Below, in pieces: positions 37,362 through 45,625 of a stretch of DNA of 49,898 nt. Source of the DNA: JAGOTN01 sp964538345 (GTDB taxonomy: Bacteria > Patescibacteriota > Minisyncoccia > Phycocordibacterales > JAACPR01); NCBI GenBank assembly GCA_964538345.1, contig CAZIFF010000003.1, forward strand, positions 1-49,898, written 5' to 3'. A model generated the notes under the pieces. The model was given only the letters and a program-made list of their open reading frames with translations, did not search any database and was not told the origin of the DNA. Each line of letters opens with the position of its first letter. Within the stretch, counting starts at the first letter, position 1. A program made the translations under genes and the position numbers.

Positions 37362-38936
37362 ATGGAAAATTTCACTTCAGAAAATATCAACGACCAACCA
37401 GCTTCTCACATAGACAGAGAAGAAATACTTAGATTAAGAGCAGAAAGAAAGGAACAAAGAAAAATCGCGAAAGAATCTAAATTAGAATCACAAACCGATG
37501 AATTAATATCAAGCCTTCAAGACGCACTCATACAAAGAGAGTCAGAAATAAACGCAGAAGAATTAAGAAAAAAACTAGAATATTATCTTCAAAAAAATCC
37601 TGAAAAAATAGATACTAGTATATTAGCTGATGCAATAGTGGAATCTCCAGACTGTGTATCCGATCCAGACTGTGGAATAAGCGGACTATTGAAATCTCAT
37701 GAAATGAAGACTTTGCAAAAGATTGCAGAACTACGAAGACAAAAAGCGGAACAAAGTGGAGAAGGATTTAATCCATACGAAGCATTATTTCAAACAGAAT
37801 CAGGTGAATACTATGTGGCAAGACTTTTAAACATGCCACACCTTGAAGAAGAATCTGAGTATATGAATCACTGTGTTGGAACATCTGATTCATATATAAA
37901 TAAAATAAAAAGAGGTGAGGTAGAAATACTTTCTTTTAGAAGTACCAAAACACATGAACCCTTAATCACAATTGAGTATGATTTAAAAGAAAAAATAATA
38001 TTTCAAATAAAGAAAAAATCTGATGAATATATTTCTGAACAAGATGAGTATTTCCAAGATTTTTTGGAGGCATTGAGAAAACTAAAAGACACAAAGACTG
38101 ACACTGAGGAAAAAAGAGATTTTAAAAATATATCAGAAACAGAAACACAAAATATCTTGGTACAAGATTATCATTTATATACAGAAAAAGGTGAGGTTTA
38201 TTTTGAAAATTATAATGAAAAGGAACATGGTTTTATATTGAAAAAGGGAAATATGACTCTAGATGAAACTTCTAGGAAAGACTTTGCTGTTAAAGTCTTG
38301 AAATTTGAATTGGATATTGATTTTAAAGAAGAAGAGATAGCTCAAAGCAAAGAAGAAATCACAGAAAATACCAAAATATACATCGGAGAATTATATCCAA
38401 ACATCTTCAAAGAACTTCCAAAAGACACAGAGCGTATATATACGTCATTTCCTGAACATGAAGTTTATATAGAAACTATAGAATTATCAGAAAAACCAAA
38501 AACATCTGAAGAATACAAGGATAATCTAGAGAAAGAAGGATTTAAAATCTACGAGACCGCTGATGACCTCCTAGACAAAGCGGATCTAAAAGAAGGTTCT
38601 GGAAAGAAGATAAGACTCATCATCCCAACAGTTGCCTCATTGGGCTTTAAAAGTAGTGCTACAAGAGAAGAAATACAAGCCAGAGCTAAAGAGTTTGGTA
38701 TAGGACACAATCTTCTTCCAGCTAGAGTTGGACCAGAGTTACGATTAAAAATGAAAGACCAAAAAGAAGGTGAATGGATTTTGATAGATATGGGATCTGT
38801 TTCCAGCCGCGGTGGCAATCCGCCGGTGTTCGGCGTCAACCGGCTCGACGTTGATTTGTGGCTGGCCACGCTCTGGTATGAGCCAGGCCACAGGTGGGAT
38901 CCTGGCCGTCGGTGGGCTTTCTCGCAAGAATCTTAG
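37362..38936 (+). CDS. PcfJ-like domain protein of Patescibacteria type (524 aa)
   Basis: Charged, helical N-terminus (about 1-130), then a segment resembling PcfJ: MPHLEEESEYMNHCVGTSDSYINKIKRGEVEILSFRS..LITIEYDLKEKIIFQIKKKS, with the typical HCVG and a following strand. A second conserved part (about 375-505) ends with PARVGPELRLKMKDQKEGEW and VDLWLATLWYEPGHRWDPGRRWAF, a C-terminal pattern common in large Parcubacterial proteins of unknown role. No signal peptide. TATAAT ends 6 nt before the ATG. The last ~130 bp are strikingly more GC-rich than the rest, as if this C-terminal module was exchanged separately. Confidence 0.6.
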   Translation: MENFTSENINDQPASHIDREEILRLRAERKEQRKIAKESKLESQTDELISSLQDALIQRESEINAEELRKKLEYYLQKNPEKIDTSILADAIVESPDCVSDPDCGISGLLKSHEMKTLQKIAELRRQKAEQSGEGFNPYEALFQTESGEYYVARLLNMPHLEEESEYMNHCVGTSDSYINKIKRGEVEILSFRSTKTHEPLITIEYDLKEKIIFQIKKKSDEYISEQDEYFQDFLEALRKLKDTKTDTEEKRDFKNISETETQNILVQDYHLYTEKGEVYFENYNEKEHGFILKKGNMTLDETSRKDFAVKVLKFELDIDFKEEEIAQSKEEITENTKIYIGELYPNIFKELPKDTERIYTSFPEHEVYIETIELSEKPKTSEEYKDNLEKEGFKIYETADDLLDKADLKEGSGKKIRLIIPTVASLGFKSSATREEIQARAKEFGIGHNLLPARVGPELRLKMKDQKEGEWILIDMGSVSSRGGNPPVFGVNRLDVDLWLATLWYEPGHRWDPGRRWAFSQES

Positions 38937-38950
38937 AAATTTGGACTTAG

Positions 38951-39379
38951 TCACTTAACCCTAGCGCTTTGACTCTTGGTACTTAGAGCTTTGGAAATTT
39001 TTTCTGCCATCGCGGAAAGATTTTCAGGAGATTCTTCGTGTTGTAGATTTGGATCAAGACCTTGAATTTTGAAGAGTGGGACAAGGTGAAGATGTGCATG
39101 GGGCACACCAAAACCTTCTACAACCATACCAACCCTTTGGCAATTTGTGGCTTTTTGTATTGCGGGGGCAATTTTTGTGGCGATCTCAAATAGACCATGA
39201 TAAGTCTCATTATCTAAATCAAATATGTAATCAATAGCTATTTTAGGGATTATGAGTGTGTGACCAATAGAGATTGGGCGAATATCCAGAAATGCGTAAT
39301 ATTTTTCATCTTCATATATTTTATAACTTGGAATTTCGCCACTTATAATGCGTTCAAATATTGTTTTTTCATGATTCAT
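38951..39379 (-). CDS. HIT family nucleotide-binding protein
   Basis: Histidine-triad hydrolase/transferase (HinT-like), 142 aa. Motifs: IFERIISGEIPSYKIYEDEKYYAFLDIRPIS near the N-terminus and the triad HAHLHLVPLF. It probably hydrolyses nucleoside phosphoramidates or adenylates. Divergent from recJ with only 29 bp between start codons, so their -10 elements overlap. Ends 14 nt from the convergent PcfJ-like gene. Confidence 0.93.
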   Translation of the reverse strand: MNHEKTIFERIISGEIPSYKIYEDEKYYAFLDIRPISIGHTLIIPKIAIDYIFDLDNETYHGLFEIATKIAPAIQKATNCQRVGMVVEGFGVPHAHLHLVPLFKIQGLDPNLQHEESPENLSAMAEKISKALSTKSQSARVK

Positions 39380-39408
39380 AAACTAAATAGTATGCTAAAA
39401 TCTTGCCT

Positions 39409-41109
39409 ATGAAAAGATATGAGCTAAGATCCGAAATTCCTGAAAAAACTGCTCAAGATCTTAAAGAATTCCATCCTCTAATTCAAAAACTTTTATTTCA
39501 TAGAGGTATATATGACAAAGATTCTGCTTTGAGATTTATTTCACCAAATTTTGAAAGAGATTTGCATGATCCTTTTTTGATGCCCAACATGGACGTGGCT
39601 GTTGAAAGAATATTGAAAGCAATTTCTGAAAATCAAAAAGTGATTATATATTCTGATTATGATGCTGACGGTATACCTGCATCTGTTACTTTGCATGATT
39701 TTTTTAAAAAAATTGGTTTTAATAATTTTGATATATATATTCCACACAGAAACAGAGAGGGTTTTGGTTTGAATAAAAAAGCTATTGAAGAGATTGCTTC
39801 AAAGGAATTTAATTTGATGATCACAATTGATTGCGGGACCGCTGATGTTGAGGAGGTTAGTTTAGCTAGGTCTTTGGGGATGGATGTGATTATTACAGAT
39901 CACCATGAAGCTCATGAGGTTTTGCCGGATGCAATAATTGTTAATCATAAATTAATTGAATCAAATTATCCTGAGAGAATTTTATGTGGAGCGGGAGTTG
40001 TCTTTAAACTTATCCAAGCTTTAATTCAAAAAGGAAATTTTAATTTACCAAAAGGTTTTGAGAAGTGGTTTTTAGATATGACTGGAGTTGCCACGATGGC
40101 TGATATGGTGCCACTGGTGGGTGAGAATAGAGCATTGGCGCATTATGGTTTGTTGGTGCTGAGAAAATCTCCACGTTTGGGGCTGCAACAATTATTAAGA
40201 AAAACTGGAGTAAAACAAAATGATATAAATGCAATGGATATTGGTTTTACTATTGCACCAAGAATAAATGCTGCTTCTAGAATGGGTGAGCCAGATGTGG
40301 CTTTTAAAATGCTGAGCACTACTGATATATCTGAAGCTGGGGAATTGGTTAATCATCTTCATGAAATAAATGATGCTAGAAAGGGTCATGTTGCTGCTAT
40401 TACAAAAGCTATTCATCGTAAATATGAGGAAGTTGATGATATGAGTAAATTGAATGTTATTGTGGCAGGGAATCCTGATTGGCAACCTTCGCTTCTTGGT
40501 TTGGCGGCTAGTGGTATCGCAGAGAAATATCAAAAACCTGTATTTTTATGGGGCAAAGGGGACGGTGATGAGTTGAAGGGTTCTTGTAGAAGCGCAAATG
40601 GTGTAAGTACTTTGGCATTACTTAATGCTGTTTCTGATTTAATGCATGCTTATGGTGGGCATGATCAGGCCGGCGGCTTCGTGGTGCGCAGAGATGTGGT
40701 GGATTTTTTGCACGAGCGTTTGTCGGAAGCGTATAATCTTTGCATATCAGCTGAGCCGCCGGCCCCTATATTTGTAGACGCACAACTTTCTATAAAAGAT
40801 ATAAATAAAAATTTATTTAATGAAATACAAAAACTTTCACCATTTGGTATTGGAAATGAAGAACCAAAATTTCTAATAAAAAATGTCCTAATTAAAGATG
40901 TTCAAATGTTTGGAAAAACAAAGAATCATTTAAAGCTAATATGTGAAGATGAAAATATTAATATTGAAGCAATCGCTTTCTTTTCAACTGAAGAATCTTT
41001 TTCAAATAAAATAATTAAAGGGCAAAGACTTTCTTTGGTCTCAACAATCGAGATGAATCAATGGGGGAGGAGAACTCTTAGATTAAGATTGCTTGATGTG
41101 CTTCTTTAA
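39409..41109 (+). CDS. recJ: Single-stranded-DNA exonuclease RecJ
   Basis: 5'-3' ssDNA exonuclease of recombination and mismatch repair. DHH-superfamily motifs: S82-D-Y-D-A-D-G88, DCGTAD, D164-H-H166 (ITDHHEAH), the DHHA1 domain with ANGVSTLALL and GGHDQAGGF, and a C-terminal OB fold (about 450-567). 566 aa, normal. Extended -10 TGCTAAAAT ends 7 nt before the ATG. Its 3' end overlaps the convergent response-regulator gene by 27 bp. Confidence 0.95.
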   Translation: MKRYELRSEIPEKTAQDLKEFHPLIQKLLFHRGIYDKDSALRFISPNFERDLHDPFLMPNMDVAVERILKAISENQKVIIYSDYDADGIPASVTLHDFFKKIGFNNFDIYIPHRNREGFGLNKKAIEEIASKEFNLMITIDCGTADVEEVSLARSLGMDVIITDHHEAHEVLPDAIIVNHKLIESNYPERILCGAGVVFKLIQALIQKGNFNLPKGFEKWFLDMTGVATMADMVPLVGENRALAHYGLLVLRKSPRLGLQQLLRKTGVKQNDINAMDIGFTIAPRINAASRMGEPDVAFKMLSTTDISEAGELVNHLHEINDARKGHVAAITKAIHRKYEEVDDMSKLNVIVAGNPDWQPSLLGLAASGIAEKYQKPVFLWGKGDGDELKGSCRSANGVSTLALLNAVSDLMHAYGGHDQAGGFVVRRDVVDFLHERLSEAYNLCISAEPPAPIFVDAQLSIKDINKNLFNEIQKLSPFGIGNEEPKFLIKNVLIKDVQMFGKTKNHLKLICEDENINIEAIAFFSTEESFSNKIIKGQRLSLVSTIEMNQWGRRTLRLRLLDVLL

Positions 41110-41523
41110 AACCTGATTTACCTCAGTTAGAATTTCATCCAGAGTAAGTGTAGCTTTAATTAGGTATTTGTCGGCACCAAGTTTTAAACCTTTTTCAATC
41201 TCTTCTTTTTGTCCAAAATTTGAAAGTATTACAACTGGGATATTTTTAGTAACCTCGTTCTTTTTTAGCTCTTCCAAAATTTCATAACCATTTTTACCAG
41301 GAAGTAATATATCCAAAATAATAATATCTGGGGTATCTTTTTTTAGTAATTCAAAAGTAGAATCAGCGTTTGTGGCATGCATCAAATTACATTTGTTTGC
41401 AGCACATTTTCTGGCAATCATGTCAGATAAAAACAAATCGTCTTCTACCCACATGATTTTTTTATTTATTGGTTGATCGTTTGTCTGATCAGAGTCTATA
41501 TTTAATTCATTATCTAAATCCAT
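41083..41523 (-). CDS. Single-domain response regulator
   Basis: REC domain only: acidic pocket E27-D28-D29 (MWVEDDLF), phosphoacceptor D71 (IIILDILLPGKNG), the S/T position in VVILSNFG and the conserved Lys in ADKYLIKA. A 20-residue Asp/Asn-rich N-terminal tail precedes it. With no DNA-binding output domain it must signal by protein contact. Extended -10 TGATACAAT ends 6 nt before the ATG, so it has its own promoter 22 bp after the kinase gene. Partner: the adjacent histidine kinase. Confidence 0.93.
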   Translation of the reverse strand: MDLDNELNIDSDQTNDQPINKKIMWVEDDLFLSDMIARKCAANKCNLMHATNADSTFELLKKDTPDIIILDILLPGKNGYEILEELKKNEVTKNIPVVILSNFGQKEEIEKGLKLGADKYLIKATLTLDEILTEVNQVLKKHIKQS

Positions 41524-41544
41524 TCTTAAATTGTATCAATTATA

Positions 41545-43122
41545 TTAAGAAATTGGAATCTTGTTTCTTGTTGCCGGAATGCTTATGTAAAATGTGGTTT
41601 CCCCAAGATTATTGCTATCAAACCAGATTCGGCCATTATGGTCCTCAATAATTTGTTTTGTTATATAAAGTCCAAGACCAGAACCTTCTGTTTCTTGTCT
41701 CATCGCATTTTGTGATCTGAAAAATCTTTCAAAAATCTCATCTTTATCTTCCTCTTGTATTCCTATACCTGTATTTTTTATTGATACTTGCACCATGGTA
41801 TTTATCTTATTTAGATTTACATCAATATTCGTATTCTTATTACTATATTTTATGGCATTATCTAAAATATTTTGTAATACGACATGTATTTTTTTGATAT
41901 CTACCTCAGCTGATATTTTTTCATTTGATTTCTTCCAATTGATATTTACAGATTTTCTCTTAGCTAAATTCGCTAGATTGTTTACTGTCTCTGAAATTAA
42001 TTCACCAATATCATAATTTTCAAAATTATAAGAATCTTTATTTTTTGAAGATAAATCAACTTCTAATAAGTCATTCAATATATTTATAATTTTATTATTG
42101 CTTTCTATATTTTTATCTATAAAATCTTTTTGTTCTTTTGTTAATTTTCCAAACTCTCCATTACTCAACATTGTTAAACCCCACTTCATGCCAGATAGGG
42201 GAGTTCTTAGTTGGTGCGCTGCTACTGAAATGAAGTCAGATTTTTTCTGGTCTAATAATTTCAAATCGTTGTAGGCTTTTTGCAATTCAGCTGTTCTTTC
42301 TTGAACAGTATCTTCCAGTGATTGATTTAATTTTGAGAGCTCTTCAGTTTTTTCGACAACTTGTTTCTCAAGTTCTTTTTTACTCATCAAAGAAAGCCAC
42401 TCATCCATGCCGAGAATTCTTTCTGGAATTATTTTTAGAATACTAGAGGTTAATTCAGTGTTATATCTTTGTTTAAACTCCATAAACATTGAATTAAAAA
42501 TGTCATGAGTTATTTTATTTCCTAATGAAATTTCTATTGCGTTATACAGGATATTTACTAAATTTTTAAAAGCATTTGTAATTGAATCCAATTGAAAGTT
42601 CAAAGACTTTTTTATTTCCTCGTCTATTAATTCAAAAGACAAACCATTTTCTGTTATTTTTATTTTTGTTAAAAATGGATCTTGAATGTTTTTTATAGAT
42701 TTAACCAATACGGCATGGCCTAATTCTGTATTTATGTAATCAGATAACTTTATTACAAATTGTTTATATAAAGAAATTGACTGTTCTTTTTTTGGTAGGA
42801 ATATTAATTTAAAAGGTTCAGATAAGTAACGAATACCAATTTCTTTTGATATAGATTCTCTCAAGGATTCGATTGTATAGTTTTTGTAATTTTTTGTTTT
42901 GTTATTAACAATAAATTCTTCCCAATTAAGGTATAGACTAATAAAAATCTCATCATTTTTATTTCTGTATTTCCTTTTTAATTTACTGTATTGAAATAAA
43001 TAATTTTCAATTGCGTCTGGGTGATGACTTATGCTAGCTAAAAAAGAGAATATTTTATCAGACTCTATTGGTTTTTTGTGTCTTTGGAAAAGAAAGTTTT
43101 TTAGAAAAGAAAATTTATTCAT
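41545..43122 (-). CDS. Sensor histidine kinase without membrane segments (525 aa)
   Basis: C-terminal HisKA (phosphoacceptor H303 in SVAAHQLRTPLSGMKWGL) and HATPase_c with N box (NILDNAIKYSNKN), G1 (IKNTGIGIQEED), F box (FERFFR) and G2 (GSGLGLYITKQI). Residues 1-240 are helical and unassigned, followed by a coiled coil (about 245-300). No transmembrane segment, unlike most sensor kinases; the two integral membrane proteins encoded just upstream probably supply the membrane sensor. The ATG overlaps the stop of the preceding gene (ATGAATAA), indicating coupled translation. Confidence 0.92.
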   Translation of the reverse strand: MNKFSFLKNFLFQRHKKPIESDKIFSFLASISHHPDAIENYLFQYSKLKRKYRNKNDEIFISLYLNWEEFIVNNKTKNYKNYTIESLRESISKEIGIRYLSEPFKLIFLPKKEQSISLYKQFVIKLSDYINTELGHAVLVKSIKNIQDPFLTKIKITENGLSFELIDEEIKKSLNFQLDSITNAFKNLVNILYNAIEISLGNKITHDIFNSMFMEFKQRYNTELTSSILKIIPERILGMDEWLSLMSKKELEKQVVEKTEELSKLNQSLEDTVQERTAELQKAYNDLKLLDQKKSDFISVAAHQLRTPLSGMKWGLTMLSNGEFGKLTKEQKDFIDKNIESNNKIINILNDLLEVDLSSKNKDSYNFENYDIGELISETVNNLANLAKRKSVNINWKKSNEKISAEVDIKKIHVVLQNILDNAIKYSNKNTNIDVNLNKINTMVQVSIKNTGIGIQEEDKDEIFERFFRSQNAMRQETEGSGLGLYITKQIIEDHNGRIWFDSNNLGETTFYISIPATRNKIPIS

Positions 43123-43837
43123 AATATTTTTTTGTGCAATGAATTCCACTAACTATCATAAGCAGAGAAATAAGTAGACTAATGTCACTTATTTCTCCTA
43201 GTAGATAAATATTATTCCATGTTTTGTATATAAATAAAATATTGCTTAATGCTAAAAATATTAAACCATTTGATATATAGATTATTCCAGGATGGTATTT
43301 TTTTCTAGAGATAATCATAGAGATTAATCCGACACTTATTAATAAAGAATTTAATATTTGAGGCCATCCAAAAAATAAAGATATTAAAAATAATATAAAG
43401 ATAAATAACAACAATGATTTTAATAGTATATTTTTAGGAAATAATAATTTATAAGTTGTTAAGAGAAATAAAATTCCAATAGATAATATAACTGATTCTG
43501 TTATCCAGATATTTTTATTTATAAGAAATAATGTTTGATTGCTTATCTGAAAATAGGATTCAAAATTTATCAAAATTGAATTTAACAATATTAGGATAAA
43601 TGAAATCATAAAAGATAACATTGATTTTCCTGCAAAATTTCTTATACCAATTGATCTAATGCTCTGAATTGATATGAAAATTCCGCTTAATAGAATTGTG
43701 TATATACAAGCCTCTAATAATGCTTTGTGTATTGGTAGAATACCTAGTGTTGTTATCAAGGCCGATGTCGCTATGAAAAATATAAAAGCAATACTTGAAA
43801 AGTTTTTTTCATTTTTTTCACACACTGATAAATGCAT
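43115..43837 (-). CDS. Integral membrane protein coupled to the histidine kinase (240 aa)
   Basis: About seven or eight hydrophobic helices after a short polar N-terminus (MHLSVCEKNEKNFSS); no catalytic motif seen. It starts 2 nt after the preceding membrane-protein gene and its stop overlaps the kinase start. It may be the 7TM input module of the soluble-looking kinase, split into a separate gene. An upstream in-frame start would overlap the previous gene heavily and is not chosen. Confidence 0.75.
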   Translation of the reverse strand: MHLSVCEKNEKNFSSIAFIFFIATSALITTLGILPIHKALLEACIYTILLSGIFISIQSIRSIGIRNFAGKSMLSFMISFILILLNSILINFESYFQISNQTLFLINKNIWITESVILSIGILFLLTTYKLLFPKNILLKSLLLFIFILFLISLFFGWPQILNSLLISVGLISMIISRKKYHPGIIYISNGLIFLALSNILFIYKTWNNIYLLGEISDISLLISLLMIVSGIHCTKKYYE

Positions 43838-43839
43838 AT

Positions 43840-44634
43840 TTATATTTGAATTTCTTTTGACTCTGAAGTCTTCGCTAAAAATATTGCAGCATATGTAAAG
43901 ATTATTGCTGACAGTGTATAAAGTTGATCTGCAATATCTCCACTCCAAACTATGTCATGAGTCACTCTATAAGAAAATACCATGTCACCTAGTGTGATTA
44001 TAAACATTGCTAATACCCAAACAAAAATTCCTTTATACATTCTTCCTCCTGCGATAATCAAAAGAGCTACACCAGCTCCAACATAAATTGAATCACTTAA
44101 AGTGTAGGCAATATTAAAGAATTTTTCTGCAAAGCTTAAATCAATTGATACTTCTGGATTTCCGTAAAAGAAGAACATTGTAGACGCCAGTATTAAAAAC
44201 ACCGTGCTAGCAATAAAAACAGTGCTTTTTGTGGTGCTGGTCTTGTATATTTGAAGCAGGGAACCAATTGATATAGCGAATGTAATTGGCATCAATATGA
44301 AGAAAGTGTCTCCAATTGAAGGGTATGGAGTTTCAACGCCTACAAAATTATAGTATCCCCACACAAATGAACCAGCCGCGAATAATAAATTTGATAATCC
44401 TGTACCTAAAATTGCTGTAGATATAGCACTCTTCTCTCCAATCCTTTTGTAGTAGATAAAACATATTATGGCTGAGATTAGGAAAACTGTTCCTGATGCT
44501 ATAGTTGAGTAACTATTTATTGGGCTAGATGTGATGTTGTTGAATTGTAGATATAGGAAAAACAAAATTGCTGCAAAACCTGTAATTGTAATGATATTAA
44601 ATGCTTTTTTGTGAAAATTTTCCAATGTATTCAT
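43840..44634 (-). CDS. Integral membrane protein, first gene of the two-component operon (264 aa)
   Basis: About eight hydrophobic helices spread along the whole length, with aromatic-rich loops (FVWGYYNFVGVETPYPSIGDTFFI). The pattern recalls MHYT/7TM-type sensory modules but no family is certain. Extended -10 TGATACAAT ends 8 nt before the ATG, so this is the head of a four-gene sensory operon. It is divergent from the RNase HI gene across 50 bp, with both -10 elements inside. Confidence 0.75.
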   Translation of the reverse strand: MNTLENFHKKAFNIITITGFAAILFFLYLQFNNITSSPINSYSTIASGTVFLISAIICFIYYKRIGEKSAISTAILGTGLSNLLFAAGSFVWGYYNFVGVETPYPSIGDTFFILMPITFAISIGSLLQIYKTSTTKSTVFIASTVFLILASTMFFFYGNPEVSIDLSFAEKFFNIAYTLSDSIYVGAGVALLIIAGGRMYKGIFVWVLAMFIITLGDMVFSYRVTHDIVWSGDIADQLYTLSAIIFTYAAIFLAKTSESKEIQI

Positions 44635-44684
44635 ATGCTTTTATTGTATCATTTATTTAATAATCACATGCTATACTTTTGTGC

Positions 44685-45386
44685 ATGAAAACTGGAATAA
44701 TTTTTTCTGATGGTGCATCTAGAGGTAACCCCGGTCCTGGTGGATGGGGAGCTATTATTTCTTTTAACGGAGAAGTCTTAGAAGCTGGCGGAAGAGAGTC
44801 TAAAACTACAAACAATCGCATGGAATTAACTGCTGTAGCATCAGCTTTGGAAATTTTAGTTTCTCAGAAGTCTTGTGAAGGGGCTATTGTGTATACGGAT
44901 TCTAGTTATGTTGTAAACGGTGCAATGAAATGGATTCATGGATGGAAGAAAAATGGATGGATCAAAAAAGATGGGGCAGAGGTTTTAAATAAAGATTTAT
45001 GGGAAAAGTTGGATTTTTCTTTGGAAAAAATTGATGTTGATTGGCATTTGGTTGCGGGACATGTCGGTGTGACAGGAAATGAAAGAGTTGATGTGATTGC
45101 TACTACTTTTGCCGATGATGAAAAAATTGATTTATTTAGTGGTAAAACATCTCAATATCCTATTGATTTGAAAAATATTACACCTTTAGCTTTAAAATCT
45201 GATAAAAAAGATAGAACAAAGATTAAAGCTTATAGTTATTTATCTTTAGTTAATGGAGATTTGATAAAACATTCTACTTGGGCGGAGTGTGAGGCGCGAG
45301 TTAGGGGTATTAAAGGTGCAAAATATAGAAAAAGCATTTCACCCGAAGATGAAATGGATATTATTAAAGAATGGGGCGTTAATTAA
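44685..45386 (+). CDS. rnhA: Ribonuclease HI with C-terminal RNA/DNA-hybrid-binding-like domain
   Basis: Degrades RNA in RNA/DNA hybrids. Catalytic core about 1-145: D9 (FSDGASRGNPGPGGWGA), E in NNRMELTAV, D in VYTDSSYVV and D in NERVDVIAT. Residues about 180-232 (YSYLSLVNGDLIKHSTWAEC, RVRGIKGAKYRKSI) match the hybrid-binding (viroplasmin-like) domain normally found at the N-terminus of eukaryotic and some bacterial RNases H1. Here it follows the catalytic domain, a swapped order. The ATG at 44685 lies 7 nt after TGCTATACT. Confidence 0.93.
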   Translation: MKTGIIFSDGASRGNPGPGGWGAIISFNGEVLEAGGRESKTTNNRMELTAVASALEILVSQKSCEGAIVYTDSSYVVNGAMKWIHGWKKNGWIKKDGAEVLNKDLWEKLDFSLEKIDVDWHLVAGHVGVTGNERVDVIATTFADDEKIDLFSGKTSQYPIDLKNITPLALKSDKKDRTKIKAYSYLSLVNGDLIKHSTWAECEARVRGIKGAKYRKSISPEDEMDIIKEWGVN

Positions 45387-45502
45387 TCCGAAGTTTCTTC
45401 AGAATCCTCTTCCAATAATTTAATTATCGGAATAGATAGTATTAACAACCACGGACCAGCAAAGATCAATCCAACAATAAGACTAAGCAACATATCTTTC
45501 AT
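45383..45502 (-). CDS. Small single-pass membrane protein (39 aa)
   Basis: Reads MKDMLLSLIVGLIFAGPWLL, then ILSIPIIKLLEEDSEETSD: one transmembrane helix and an acidic tail. A TATAAT-like -10 lies about 33 nt upstream on the minus strand. Its last codon and stop overlap the end of rnhA by 4 bp. The hydrophobic/acidic pattern and lack of other coding use of this interval support it. Confidence 0.55.
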   Translation of the reverse strand: MKDMLLSLIVGLIFAGPWLLILSIPIIKLLEEDSEETSD

Positions 45503-45586
45503 TTCTTTTTTGTTTGAGTTTCGCAGAATTATATATTTTCATGTATGAAATTTCTTTAAAATTTTAGTGAATTTTTGATGAAGTTA

Positions 45587-45613
45587 GCCGGCGCGCCAAA
45601 GGCGCGCCGGCTG
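45587..45613. repeat. Perfect GC-rich palindrome
   Basis: AGCCGGCGCGCC-AAA-GGCGCGCCGGCT, 12 bp, entirely G/C except the end pair, in an AT-rich context. No T-run on either strand, so it is not an ordinary terminator. It lies 12 nt before comEC. Confidence 0.75.
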
Positions 45614-45625
45614 TATTCTTACTAA

